Source of the DNA: Parietichytrium sp. I65-24A
Lineage: Eukaryota; Sar; Bigyra; Thraustochytrida; Thraustochytriidae
NCBI GenBank assembly: GCA_012862575.1
Contig: BLSF01000007.1
Location: forward strand, 248,001-312,000
Direction: 5' to 3'
Length of the DNA stretch: 64,000 nt
The first letter of the stretch is position 1. Each line of letters opens with the position of its first letter. The translations under genes were made by a program, and so were the position numbers. Shown here piece after piece: positions 1 to 11,493 of the stretch. The notes beneath the pieces are model-generated. The model did not search any database and had not been told where the DNA came from. It saw only the letters and a program-made list of their open reading frames with translations.

Positions 1-513
1 GAGACGGACTCATAGGATCAACTCTGCGTCAGTCTTTTTGGTGCATGTAAATGTATGTAAATGTGCAAGTGAATTTGCAATGAGCAATGAGCAATGTAGA
101 GCAGCACTGTTCGTTTGCGCAAAAAGTGGTGTCGGCCAAGACCAACAAAAATGAAAGGATCGTTGGTACTCACAGTCACTGGCAGTACCAGCACTCGAGC
201 ACTAGGTACTGTGACTGTGACTCGTTGCTGTCAATCCCGACTGTCTGTGACTGGCGGTCACCTGTTTGGCGTTTCGGACAGAGTGGATAGACTGCGGTGT
301 GAGTGAGCACTGGTACTAGGACAACAGCGGCACAGCAATCACATCTGTGCAGGATTGACTCTCGGTAGTCAACTCCGAGCAAGAGCTGGCTGGTGAGAGT
401 GTCCTCCGTCGCAGCAGAACAGTAAAACAAAACAGCGAAGCGGCAGGAGCAAGGCACGCCAGCCAAGGTGAGGGTTGAACAAGGTCTGTATCCCAGGGGA
501 GAGCGGAGAGGAA
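1..513. other. 5' flank of the transporter gene
   Basis: No gene is supported here. Short open frames on both strands overlap one another and show no recognisable domain. The stretch is rich in short GTGACTGTGACT-like direct repeats (about 190-250) and probably contains the promoter and 5' UTR of the formate/nitrite transporter gene that starts at 514. Confidence 0.5.
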
Positions 514-1686
514 ATGATCGCTGGGAAAATGTTGCTGGCGGCACGAAGTGAGCGCGTGGGTTTGGTGCGCGTCGCGCAGATCTACAAAAGGAACCTTGCT
601 CTGCGCAATTCGGTAAGCAGCGGAGCTTTCAAGCTGTGGCCACGCGCAGTTTCAACAAAATCCCAAGCCCTTATGGAACAACATCGGACGGTGTTGAATC
701 AGATGGGGGTGAAAACGATAGCCGACCTGGGTCCGTTCGGTGAGCGCGATCTCACGTCTCGCGGTATCTCTACCGCTGACGCTAAATCGATGCTTCATTT
801 CAAGGAGCTGGAGGCAAATGTAAGCGAGGCATCAGCTCGAAGCGCTGAAAAGTACAAGTCGCTCACGGCTCCCCAAGAGGCCATGGTCTATCTCAATGAC
901 AACGGGCTCGCTCGCGGCGAGCGAACCACGTCGCAGATCTTTTACTCGTCTATCCTGGGAGGGTTTTTCATCAGTTGGGGGGCTAGCATGTACGTGACCC
1001 TATCAGGGGGGACAATGGGCGTCGAGATCCTTGCCAATGCACCGGGCTTGCAAAAGGTCGTGTCCGCGCTTATCTTCCCGATTGGGCTGAGCGCGATCGT
1101 GTTATCTGGCACAGATATGCTAACCTCGAACATGATGTACGCAACTCTACCTTTTGTTTCAAACGATCCTCGGCGCACGAATGAGGAGAAATTGAGAAAT
1201 TTGGTCCATCTATGGAGCGTATCCACCCTTGGGAACTTTGTGGGTTGCGTTGCTCTCGCGTACGGAACCTCGCACCTTTTCATGGCGTACCCTGAAAGCG
1301 TGGCTTTCGCCCAGGCGCTTGCTGTGAAGAAAACTTCGGGAACTTTCCTTGCAACCTTTGCAAAAGGTATTGGAGCGAACTGGCTTGTGAACCTTGCCAT
1401 TTTCCAAGCCACCACCGCGAAAACTTCGCCTGGAAAAATGATGGTGCTTTGGCTCCCGATCACTACATTCGTGACACTCGGTCTTGAGCATTGCGTCGCG
1501 AACATGTACATCATTCCATTGGGTGCATTCCTTGGTGCAAATGTCTCCATGTATGACTTTGCCGTCACAAACATGGTGCCGACGATGCTCGGCAATGCAG
1601 TGGGAGCGGGGGTGTTTGTAAGTCTGTTCCATTGGAAAGCCATCCTACCAGACTACGTTCCCGGCAGCACCAAAAACAGTCACTAG
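514..1686 (+). CDS. formate/nitrite transporter family channel with long N-terminal extension
   Basis: This is a 390-residue member of the FNT family, pentameric channels that pass formate, nitrite, lactate or hydrosulfide anions. The FNT core starts near residue 140. It shows the first conserved loop as GTDMLTSNM (199-207), a GANWLVNLA helix, and the second conserved loop GLEHCVANMY with the channel His at 326. The open frame extends upstream to a TTG at 475, but the first ATG is 514, followed by another ATG at 529. The first ~50 residues are rich in Arg, Lys, Ala and Ser with no early acidic run, as in a mitochondrial or plastid targeting peptide. Residues 50-140 are a hydrophilic helical extension that bacterial FNTs lack. 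The substrate cannot be told from sequence. The gene converges on the repeat-protein gene at 1927, 240 bp away. Confidence 0.9.
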   Translation: MIAGKMLLAARSERVGLVRVAQIYKRNLALRNSVSSGAFKLWPRAVSTKSQALMEQHRTVLNQMGVKTIADLGPFGERDLTSRGISTADAKSMLHFKELEANVSEASARSAEKYKSLTAPQEAMVYLNDNGLARGERTTSQIFYSSILGGFFISWGASMYVTLSGGTMGVEILANAPGLQKVVSALIFPIGLSAIVLSGTDMLTSNMMYATLPFVSNDPRRTNEEKLRNLVHLWSVSTLGNFVGCVALAYGTSHLFMAYPESVAFAQALAVKKTSGTFLATFAKGIGANWLVNLAIFQATTAKTSPGKMMVLWLPITTFVTLGLEHCVANMYIIPLGAFLGANVSMYDFAVTNMVPTMLGNAVGAGVFVSLFHWKAILPDYVPGSTKNSH

Positions 1687-1926
1687 AATTTGCATTTGTT
1701 CATTCATGAGATCGAGTACAAGAATGGGCTACTCACTCACCCTGTATAGGTATTTGTACCCAGCGAAGTGTTTCGTGAAAAGAATAATATAGAAAAGGAA
1801 AATGTCATTGCACATTTATAATAATTACAATCCACCAAAATTGAGTTTCTATGCACAGGGCGCTCTTTTGCACAGATTTTGCATCGTTACAACTCGACAC
1901 AGAACCTGAGAACCTGAGTTTGCTTC

Positions 1927-2835
1927 TTAAGGCGCCAGACTCTCGATAGTATCCTGAATGTTTTTCTTAGCAAGCTCGGTTGTGCTCATCTCGGAGTTGT
2001 CGTCTCCACGAACCTTGGCACGTTGGTCATTCTCGATCTTCAAGGCTGCGAGTTCTTTCACAGCTTCTTCCTGTGTCATGCTCTCTGGGAATGGTCGTCG
2101 ATGGATGGCATCGTCCTTGGTAACTTTTTTTCCGTCTACGCCACTCTTGATCTCGGTCATTTGCTCGCTAACCGGAGCTGCCATTTTCATTGATTCCTGG
2201 ACGTAGTCCTCGCGCTTTGCATGCTCCTTGGCAAGATCTTCTGATTTGAGCTGGTTACTCTTCATCTTTTGCTCGTCGCGGAGAGCTGCAGCTTCGGCGA
2301 CAGCGTCGCGAGCATCCAATGACTCTGGGAACGGGCGACGATGCTGCTCGTAATCTGCTGGTCTGTCGGATGAAGGGTTTGACTTGGACGGAATGCTCTC
2401 TTTCACCTCGTTGAGCGCAGCAGAGACTGGATGGGATTCCTGGAAAGTTCCGCTGGTTTCCTTCTTGCTTCCGGTGACCAAGTTCTTCACCGACGAGAAC
2501 CAAGATCCGCTGGTACTATCCGTGTTGCTGCTCGGCACTGATTCGCTCATTGACCTAGCTTTCTGCTCGCGCTCGGTTCCACGAAGCTTCTCCTCGTCTC
2601 TAATCGAAGCCAGCTCTGCGGTAGCATCACGCGCGTCCAAACTCTCCGGGAATGGCCTGCGGTGGGTCTTGTAGTCCTTGAGCGTTTGGCTTGGGTTGGA
2701 CTTTGAAGGGATGGACTCCTTCACGTCGCGCATTGCTTCTGAAACTGGCATCGAGTGCTCCATGTGATCTCCAGCGGCGTTGCTCTCCGTCTTGTTGCCG
2801 CGGAGCATATCGAGTGCGGTGTCTACGATCGTCAT
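1927..2835 (-). CDS. hydrophilic protein with three HRRPFPES repeats, function unknown
   Basis: I do not recognise the family. The 302-residue product is strongly charged, has no membrane segment and looks largely disordered or helical. Three copies of a module lie at about residues 30-84, 136-190 and 221-265. Each begins with PVSE or PVSA followed by an amphipathic stretch, and in copies 1 and 2 this runs into KESIPSKSNPS. Each then has the invariant core HRRPFPES, followed in copies 1 and 2 by LDARDA and an acidic Ala-rich helix. Copy 3 is more diverged (HRRPFPESMTQEEA). The composition resembles LEA-like or stress proteins, but that is only a resemblance. The frame is open upstream to a TTG at 2925. 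The first ATG is at 2835 (product starts MTIVDTALDML), so I start there. Confidence 0.75.
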   Translation of the reverse strand: MTIVDTALDMLRGNKTESNAAGDHMEHSMPVSEAMRDVKESIPSKSNPSQTLKDYKTHRRPFPESLDARDATAELASIRDEEKLRGTEREQKARSMSESVPSSNTDSTSGSWFSSVKNLVTGSKKETSGTFQESHPVSAALNEVKESIPSKSNPSSDRPADYEQHRRPFPESLDARDAVAEAAALRDEQKMKSNQLKSEDLAKEHAKREDYVQESMKMAAPVSEQMTEIKSGVDGKKVTKDDAIHRRPFPESMTQEEAVKELAALKIENDQRAKVRGDDNSEMSTTELAKKNIQDTIESLAP

Positions 2836-4297
2836 TTTCTCAACTTGAACAGCTTGGGTCGATTCTTCTCTATGTACTTCCTGTTGCTCACGTTTCCAAT
2901 TTGGGGTCTGCTCTCTTTTCTCCAATCACAGGCTGCCCTCCTCCAAGTTGAACAAATCAACAACCCACTCACCCACTTACTGAATGTGAGTCACGAGACA
3001 CAACGGGCTGGCTGAAAGACAGCAAAACTGTTCCAGGCTACAAATGACTTGACTTGCAGAGAGGGAGGGGGTACAGTAGTCAGAGTGCCCACGGCCAACT
3101 ATCTCCCTATATCCTCGAAAGTTGGAATGAAACTCACAGTCACTGTCGCCGTCATCTGTTCCTACATTCATTATCCAAAATTCTGATCTAGTTCATGCGA
3201 ATACTGCACTGTCTTCCCTGTTCCTGAGGAAACACCTCGCTTTCTTTGCTGACTTTTCGTGAACAACATAACTAATTCTGATGCGCGAGGTGCACGAGAA
3301 CCCCGTCAGAAGTCAAAAGTCAAGTCCTCACTGAACAAGTTGGGGGTCCGCCAACGGGTGCGCTGGATGCGCTCTCAGAGAGTAGCATTCGAAACTAGAA
3401 TATTACTTCACTGTCAGAATCAATGCAGGCACCGAAGGCTCCTCCATGCTCCTCCTTTTAAAGTCGGCAGCCTGCCTAGTCTGCCTCACTGAATTGTTTC
3501 AATTCCAAATTCCGGAAAAATAATTCTAGAGCTTGAGATCATCAGGGCCGGAAGCGGATCGGAAAGAATTGATTTTACGTGTTGATTGAGTCAGTTCGTT
3601 TACGGTTCAGAATTCGGAACAGACTATTTCCATTTAATTAAAACTGCTCAAATTCTTCTTCTCACGCAATGAGCAGTTGGAGAGATCGACTAAACCAACT
3701 GCTCCTTTTTTCTTCCCTCGCACCTTCGCTCATCAAGCCTGGAGCCAAACTCCAGTATCCCCGTCCACAGTTTACCCGACGCATTTGTGTACGGACGTAT
3801 TACTATTTTGCCCATACATCGGGAATATTAATATCTTCGTTTTGTTCACCGCTTCAAGTACTGAATAGTATTGAAGAGTATTGAATGTTGAACATTCGAG
3901 CCACTCTTCCATTTCAGAGTGCGCAGCTTTTGTAGAGCGAACTTCGAGGACCATGTTTACGATTAACACGAAGAGACATCTTGCCAGTGTATCAGGAGTC
4001 ACAACACACCGCGAGCGCGACCATAATACGTGCGCGAAGAAGCAGAATAGCGATAGTTTGCGGCGCTTTTGCATTGCATTGAATTGCATTGAATTGCATT
4101 GAATTGCATTGAATTGCATTGTATTGATCGCGAGCTTGAGCTGGTCCCATCGAGCTGCAGAGGGCTCTTCGTTGGAAAGGAGGTTGTTGTTTTGGAGGGC
4201 TGAGGAAGGCTTGAAGTCGGGTCGGATCTGTTTGTGTGGTTGTTTAGTTTTGTTTGGAGTGGTTCTCGGCAGAGAACATCAATTTGATTTTGGCAAG
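2836..4297. other. divergent intergenic region
   Basis: This 1.46 kb separates the divergent repeat-protein (-) and YJU2 (+) genes, so it should hold both promoters. Apart from the 10-bp tandem array at 4071-4124 I see nothing gene-like. The small open frames are short, overlap on both strands and contain no known motif. Confidence 0.5.
4071..4124. repeat. tandem array of GAATTGCATT
   Basis: Four perfect 10-bp units are visible (4081-4120), with a partial unit on each side. The array ends about 175 bp upstream of the YJU2 start codon, so it lies in the promoter or 5' UTR. Confidence 0.9.
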
Positions 4298-5200
4298 ATG
4301 GGCGAACGAAAGGTGCTGAACAAGTACTATCCGCCGGACTATGACGCGGAAAAGCTGCACAAGATGGAGGTGTTGATGAAGAGGGAGCTGAAAAAGAAAG
4401 GGAGCGGCCCAGAGCAGATCCGGCTTATGCTTCCGTTTACAATCAGGTGCTCAACCTGTGGAAGCTTCCTGCGCACAGGAAAGAAATGCAATGCACAGAA
4501 GGAAGTCGCGAAAGGGATGGATTACCTGAATATTCGGCGGTTTAGGTTCAGCTTCAAATGTAGCGAGTGCAAAGCGTTCATATCATTCCTGACCGATCCG
4601 AAAAACACTGATTTCGAAATGGAGTCCGGAGGAACGCGCATGACCGACCTGAGACGTGAGCAAGCCCTGGCTGCTCGTGAAGCTGCAGCAAATAAAGAAG
4701 AGGACGAGAACGCTGATGCGCTGCAAAAGCTAGAGAATCGGACACTCGAGTCGAAAAAGGAAATGGACACGATGGATGCCTTGAACGACTTGCAACAGCG
4801 CAACAATAAGCGCGAGAGAATGACCGATGGCGAGATTTTGGCGGCCTACCAAGCCTCAAAAGACAGCGTCGAGCTGGCCTCGGAGCCTCTGGCCGGAGAC
4901 GACCTCGAAGACGAAGATGCCGCTGCCAAAATTGCTTTTGCTGAGAAACAAAGTAGCATAAAGCGGCTGCGCGAGGATGACGAAAGCCTTGATCTGATGC
5001 CGAAGCATAACTCGAGCTCTTCGTCTTCCGCAATAAGCGCAAAGGACGCAAAAGAAGAATTTGGAGCCCTTCCGAGCGGTGCGATTGTAAAGAAGAAACG
5101 AAAAAAGGATAAAACGAAGAAGCCGGATACTACTCAGAAGACTGGAGGTGTTGGACTATTGGGGTTGGCAAGCTATAATTCAGGGAGCGAATCGGAGTAA
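4298..5200 (+). CDS. YJU2: splicing factor YJU2/CWC16 family (CCDC94-like)
   Basis: The 300-residue product starts with the family signature MGERKVLNKYYPPDYD and continues with the conserved block that includes LPFTIRCSTCG, GKKCNAQKE and TDPKNTDFEME. Two CxxC pairs, C51/C54 and C88/C91, form the zinc site of the CWC16 fold. Yju2 joins the spliceosome with the Prp19 complex and promotes the first catalytic step. After about residue 120 the protein is charged coiled coil, then a basic KKKRKK segment (nuclear localisation) and a C-terminal GLLGLASYNSGSESE tail typical of nuclear splicing proteins. The open frame reaches back to 4109, but homology fixes the start at the ATG at 4298 in a good context (gcaagATGg). 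The gene converges on the metallopeptidase gene 125 bp away. Confidence 0.95.
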   Translation: MGERKVLNKYYPPDYDAEKLHKMEVLMKRELKKKGSGPEQIRLMLPFTIRCSTCGSFLRTGKKCNAQKEVAKGMDYLNIRRFRFSFKCSECKAFISFLTDPKNTDFEMESGGTRMTDLRREQALAAREAAANKEEDENADALQKLENRTLESKKEMDTMDALNDLQQRNNKRERMTDGEILAAYQASKDSVELASEPLAGDDLEDEDAAAKIAFAEKQSSIKRLREDDESLDLMPKHNSSSSSSAISAKDAKEEFGALPSGAIVKKKRKKDKTKKPDTTQKTGGVGLLGLASYNSGSESE

Positions 5201-5325
5201 AACTCTCGGTGCGCCAAAGGATCAGACTTCCGATGGGGTGCTTGAAGTCGCGCTGTTGCATCGTGCATTTCTCCCACACGGAACTGGATGCTGGTGGCAC
5301 GCCCCCACCTCTTTCTTATCTAGCT

Positions 5326-6864
5326 CTAGTCAGACGTGGCGTTTTGCGGAAGAAACAACAACCTCGAAGACCGAATGTCGACCTTCTCGAGTACCAGCTC
5401 AACGGATTGTCTGGGTACCGCGGCATATCCTTCGAAACTCTTTCCGTCTTCGCTTGGTATTTCCAGATATTGATGGCTGAGAAATTCTGCGACGGTCTGC
5501 CTTTCACCGGTGTTTATGTCTTCCAGGATAACAAGTGTTGTACTGAATTCTTCAGACTCTAATCTTCGATCGTTGCCGTCATCGAAGTGGACGAGCTCCG
5601 TGGAGTCTAGGCTGTCGTAGACTCCAGCTGCAAGCCTCATTGTCTCTTCGACTTCCCACTCCCCACTTGATGCCACATTCGCGGTGATGAAGACAGGCTT
5701 CGTTAATATCCTTCGTCCCGCTTCGTCTTCCGGGTATTTGCGTTGCTTGTACTTTGATGCGGTACCCAAAATTCGAGAAGAGCTGCTCGCTAGTTGTTGG
5801 CAACGGGCGGCAAGGCTCTTAAAACGTTTGCAAAATGAGGGCTTGATACCTCGGCTAAGGTAGAAGCAGCAAGCGACCCTCTCGTTCACTCGTCCGAAAG
5901 GAAGTTCAAGAGAATACATAATAGATTCCTCTCCGATGTAATAGTCTCCATTTTTGCAATAGCCTTGCTTGCACCCAACGCCGGCCGAGCCTTTCAGATC
6001 GCTCCATTTTGGACAGTTCGAGTAGTCACAGTTCCCATTGCGCTGAGGCACGCCCAAAGCTGCTGTATACTCGTCACCAAGAGAAAACACGGTGTGACCG
6101 AGTTCGTGAGAGGCCACCAATGGAGCAAGTTCGTGCGTTGTGACAGCTGCGATTGACCCTCCCGAGCCGCCATATTGCGTTTCATTGTGGACTACGATAA
6201 CAAAACTCTCGAAGCCGGACCCGCAGTACGTGTATGCCAGCTTCTTGGCGATGGTCTCGCTGCAACATAGCAACCTCTGTATACCGTTACAGTTGAGCTC
6301 GCAGATGCTTTCCTGGTTCTCCAGAGCCCTGGGACTCACAAACCAAATATTCAGATGTTTGTAAACTTCGTGCTCACGTAGACCCAAATAGATTCGCCAC
6401 ACCTCATCTGCGAACCCGTATAAATCATGGAACGCAGAGGGGATCATGATTATATTTCCAGTTTTCTTCTTCGACGCCAACGGAGAAAGGGGCCGGCAAT
6501 ATTTGATGGAGCTCGATCTCGGTTTACAAACCCCACCTTTCATCTTGTAACCAGAAAGGCATTTGCAGCTGCTCAAATTTGTTAAACAAGACTTGGATGA
6601 CGACGACAAGCTGTGGGCAGGACAGCTCAAGCACTCCTTGCATCCGCTTGACGTGATGTAATATCCTTCTGAGCAAGAACAGTCCTTCCACTTTCGCGGA
6701 CAACTGCGTTTCGCATTTGAGCCTGCCGGACAACTGTAGCACCTTTTCAGCTCTCGGATGAGGTTTCCGCTGTCGTCATCTCGTGCAGGACTTGGAGCCG
6801 TGCATTTCCCAAGACTACAAACCTCGAAGAAAATGTAGACAAGTATCCAGCCAAGCACACGCAT
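5326..6864 (-). CDS. secreted metallopeptidase, M64-like, with Cys-rich N-terminal domain
   Basis: The 512-residue product begins with a hydrophobic signal peptide (about residues 1-22). Residues ~37-115 are a Cys-rich segment with CYSCPAG, CSCSEGYY, CLSCPAHS and CKCLSGY, like the ephrin-receptor/GCC2-GCC3 type modules of extracellular proteins. The catalytic domain follows. It carries HELGHTVFSLGDEY at 253-266: zinc His253 and His257, catalytic Glu254, and the Asp-Glu pair at 264-265 typical of peptidase family M64. An IMYS Met-turn candidate lies further on. The last ~130 residues are acidic and have no assigned domain. The frame continues upstream to a GTG at 6990, but the ATG at 6864 is followed directly by the signal peptide. 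The substrate is unknown. Confidence 0.85.
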   Translation of the reverse strand: MRVLGWILVYIFFEVCSLGKCTAPSPARDDDSGNLIRELKRCYSCPAGSNAKRSCPRKWKDCSCSEGYYITSSGCKECLSCPAHSLSSSSKSCLTNLSSCKCLSGYKMKGGVCKPRSSSIKYCRPLSPLASKKKTGNIIMIPSAFHDLYGFADEVWRIYLGLREHEVYKHLNIWFVSPRALENQESICELNCNGIQRLLCCSETIAKKLAYTYCGSGFESFVIVVHNETQYGGSGGSIAAVTTHELAPLVASHELGHTVFSLGDEYTAALGVPQRNGNCDYSNCPKWSDLKGSAGVGCKQGYCKNGDYYIGEESIMYSLELPFGRVNERVACCFYLSRGIKPSFCKRFKSLAARCQQLASSSSRILGTASKYKQRKYPEDEAGRRILTKPVFITANVASSGEWEVEETMRLAAGVYDSLDSTELVHFDDGNDRRLESEEFSTTLVILEDINTGERQTVAEFLSHQYLEIPSEDGKSFEGYAAVPRQSVELVLEKVDIRSSRLLFLPQNATSD

Positions 6865-7921
6865 TGCCGCCCGCGCTGATCGTCCTCCTCGGCTGCAAGT
6901 TTGTGCTTCCACCGATTTGAGATCTGGCCAGCTCGGCCTGGTCGCTTCGCCTGGCTTTGTCAACTCGAGAACATTGCCAACTCTTGGCACGCTTCAATCA
7001 TCTTCAATCTATTCCCGCTTTACGGGACCAATAGGGTCATAAGCAGAGTCCAAGTTCAAGTTTTGGACCTCAGCTCATCAACGTATAAAAAAAGAGGACT
7101 TATTGCAGCTACCGATAACCCATAGGCCGAAAACTCGTCGAGCAATGTTGAGCATCGGAAAGAAAGCAAGGGTTCATTGAGCGAGACACGGACAGCGGAG
7201 CTTGCTGACTCCTGCGGCTTTTCCATGCTGCTCGAATGCAAGGTCACTGGAGTCACTACAATCACCGAGAAGAAGTGTTTCGTTGCTGCATCCTCGCCAG
7301 CTGGTTCGCATGCACCGTTTTGGAAAATTAAGGTTAAAAGCAACCACAGCGTTATGTGCTGTTATGTTTCCGTTCCCTGACACTCAGGCTGATCAAATTG
7401 ATAGCGCCGAGTCAAAGGCCACAATGCCTGTACCGCTAGCACTCGGCAATCTCTAGAGATAAGGAAATGGCAAGCACTTTAACGACCTGAGCTGGCGACT
7501 GACGTATCAGCAAAGCTGTGAAGATGCGAACGAAAGAAGACAGACTCCATCATACCGGTAATAAAATTTGAGGCAAGAAACAAGCGCTAACAAACAAACA
7601 GCATTGATATTCTTGCACACCACATTATCGGTGATGACAATAATTTTCCTCGCTGATATAAAATGAAGAAAAACAATATCAACGTACATGTATTGTATAC
7701 TGAGTACCCATGCCGCTTGTCAAAGATTGAAAGGTGGTGCATCTTATGTATCTCCAGCCTAGTTAACAGTTCAAACATGTTCAAACAGACAAAAGGGAAT
7801 CATGGAGTCCATGACGTGCATATGACTCACTGTACTTTTTTTGAAGTCCACTAAGTTCACTGCAGCCGATTGCTCCTTCACGCATAGTCTCTTTCTCTAC
7901 TTTCTTTTTAATTATTTTTAA
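6865..7921. other. intergenic region between peptidase and Rab6 genes
   Basis: Both flanking genes are on the minus strand, so the stretch holds the Rab6 3' end (left of 7922) and the upstream region of the peptidase gene. Short overlapping open frames on both strands show no domain. AT-rich sequence near 7560-7920 is plausible 3' UTR. I see nothing else. Confidence 0.5.
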
Positions 7922-9522
<1,601 letters not shown>

Positions 9523-11493
9523 CTAAAAATGAGGATTGACGGGAAGATCAGCGAGGTCCACGATTGGAAGAAGAACGTGCGACGGGTGATCCTCAGAAAA
9601 GTGGATTACGTTTTGTGCTTTCTCGTGAATGAATTCTGGGCGTTTGTGCAAGAGGTCATCATCGAGATTGTCGTTTCGCATGTAGTATGGAGCGTTTGAG
9701 CTGGAAATTGTGATTCGGAGACGATGACCTGGGTTGAAAACCCAGCTGGTTGGCCACATATCCACAACAATCTTGTAGATTTCGCCAGGCTGCATTTTCG
9801 GTGCCTCAGTTTCTGGACCATCACGCCAACGCATTCTTTGAATTCCGTACCTGACTTGGATGCTCTTGGAGTGAGTTCCGCCAGGATATATATCGTTCAA
9901 GGAAACTGTGAAGTCAGTGTCTGGCCGATTGCTTGAAACGTACAACACCGCTTGTACAGACCCGGTGATGGCGAGCGGCTCGCTTAGAGCATTGGTGGTT
10001 GTGAAAATGACCACGTCTTTGCGACGCTCATTCTTACTCTGATCTTGTGGACCGCATCCATCGCCAAGCATCATGAGGATGAGGTTATTTCCCCCAAAAG
10101 TGCGCATTGGGTTGCCGGGGCTGTACACGTACTGGTCATCTCCGGTACCAGGCCCCGCTTCTTCTGATGAATCGTTCAGACCGAATGGATCATTTTCCAC
10201 ACGGATCTTGTTCCGGCTGGCGAGGAACAACTTGGTTGGCTGGATCTTGGGCCACTTGTCGAGCGAGGTCCAGTAATTACCGACGTGATCTTTATTTCCG
10301 TCGTGCACTGGCGGGCCTTGCACGAAAAAGTTAATTCTTTTGGCAAGGCGGTGGTAGGGTCCAGTGGTCTCGCCTGCAAACACCTCCTTCGCGTAGCCGA
10401 ACGAGTTCTTCCAAACCTTTGCCTCGTGATAAGAGATCATTGGCCGCTCAAGGTTTCCCAGTTCGCAGTGCCCATATGGACCAATGAAGATGGTGTGATT
10501 CATCCTCACTTCGGGGTGGCTGCCAATAGACAACGCATCAAACGCTTTGATTTGATGGCCTGCAAAGATGTCCCACCACGCCGTTAGGTGAACAGTTGGC
10601 CAGCGGACATTCTGATAGTAGTGATCTGCCTCGACACTCTCATACCAGCTCGAAAGCGGCTCGTGACGCATGATGTCCGGAAGAGTGTGGGTCAGCGACT
10701 TTCCCTTGGTGTACAAGCTCATTGCAGACATCCATCCTTCGATCAGACCTTGACGGAAAGCACCGCCAGGGTAAATGGTCTCGTGTGCATTGGCAGATGC
10801 AAGCATCAAGAACTGGCCTTTCAGCCACTTGGGAGCGGAGAGGATTTGCGTGAACGCTCCACAGCCATCAGCGCTGATACCAGCAGAGTAGACCTCTCCG
10901 TTGCTCCAGTCCTGCTTTGATATCCATTCCATTGTGTCATATCCGTCATGGCCGTCATTTTGCCACATAGAAAAGACGCCTTCGCTCAAGAAGGTCCCTC
11001 GCTGATCCTGGATAACAGCGACGAAGCCATTCGTTGCCATGAAAAGGTTAGCAATCTCATCCGAAGTTGGGCCGTATGGACTGCGAGAAAGAAGCGCTGC
11101 TCGACGGTCATCCTTCCCATGGGTGTGACGCACTACAATTGTGCTCAGTCTGACGCCATCGCGCATGGGGATCATGTGGTGCGAGATGAATCTGTTTTCA
11201 CTCTCCCAGGATACATCGCCTTTCAGCGCATCCCAGACGCCGTCGAGCAAGTCGTGGAACTTTTCAAACATGCGAAACACCTTGGCACGGTCGTGCTTGT
11301 AGACATCTCTCTCGTGCGAAAAGTGTGGCTGAATAAAGTGTCTCCATGAAGAAAAGTTCAACCTTTTTCCTCCGCCCTCCCCCGTTGTCAATCCTTGCGG
11401 GATGCTCAGCTCCGCAAACTCGGCTTGGTTGCAGATAACGAGCAGCGCCATGATGACACTGCCCAGGACCCATCGCCCGTTGCGCCAACCCAT
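9523..11493 (-). CDS. secreted CocE/NonD-type (peptidase S15-like) alpha/beta hydrolase
   Basis: The 656-residue product has an N-terminal signal peptide (about residues 8-26) and a full X-Pro dipeptidyl-peptidase/CocE-type hydrolase. Motifs are MRDGVRLST, LLSRSPYGP, the oxyanion-side VIQDQRGTF, and a nucleophile elbow AGISADG with Ser207. Asp308 in LTAWWDIFAG and His342 in GPYGHCEL are the other triad candidates. The C-terminal jelly-roll domain typical of the family follows (PLAITGSVQAVLYVSSNRPDTDF and VFNPGHRLRITISSSNAPYY, each a hallmark). Enzymes of this group hydrolyse esters or X-Pro dipeptides. The actual substrate is not predictable. The frame reaches a TTG at 11502, but the first ATG is 11493. 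The signal peptide suggests an extracellular or lysosome-like location. Confidence 0.9.
   Translation of the reverse strand: MGWRNGRWVLGSVIMALLVICNQAEFAELSIPQGLTTGEGGGKRLNFSSWRHFIQPHFSHERDVYKHDRAKVFRMFEKFHDLLDGVWDALKGDVSWESENRFISHHMIPMRDGVRLSTIVVRHTHGKDDRRAALLSRSPYGPTSDEIANLFMATNGFVAVIQDQRGTFLSEGVFSMWQNDGHDGYDTMEWISKQDWSNGEVYSAGISADGCGAFTQILSAPKWLKGQFLMLASANAHETIYPGGAFRQGLIEGWMSAMSLYTKGKSLTHTLPDIMRHEPLSSWYESVEADHYYQNVRWPTVHLTAWWDIFAGHQIKAFDALSIGSHPEVRMNHTIFIGPYGHCELGNLERPMISYHEAKVWKNSFGYAKEVFAGETTGPYHRLAKRINFFVQGPPVHDGNKDHVGNYWTSLDKWPKIQPTKLFLASRNKIRVENDPFGLNDSSEEAGPGTGDDQYVYSPGNPMRTFGGNNLILMMLGDGCGPQDQSKNERRKDVVIFTTTNALSEPLAITGSVQAVLYVSSNRPDTDFTVSLNDIYPGGTHSKSIQVRYGIQRMRWRDGPETEAPKMQPGEIYKIVVDMWPTSWVFNPGHRLRITISSSNAPYYMRNDNLDDDLLHKRPEFIHEKAQNVIHFSEDHPSHVLLPIVDLADLPVNPHF

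Noticed and set aside
475-513. Upstream extension of the transporter from a TTG
   Set aside because: Nuclear genes start at ATG; the first in-frame ATG is 514.
942-1643. 233-codon antisense frame inside the transporter gene
   Set aside because: Mirror of a strongly coding frame with known family motifs; the antisense product has none.
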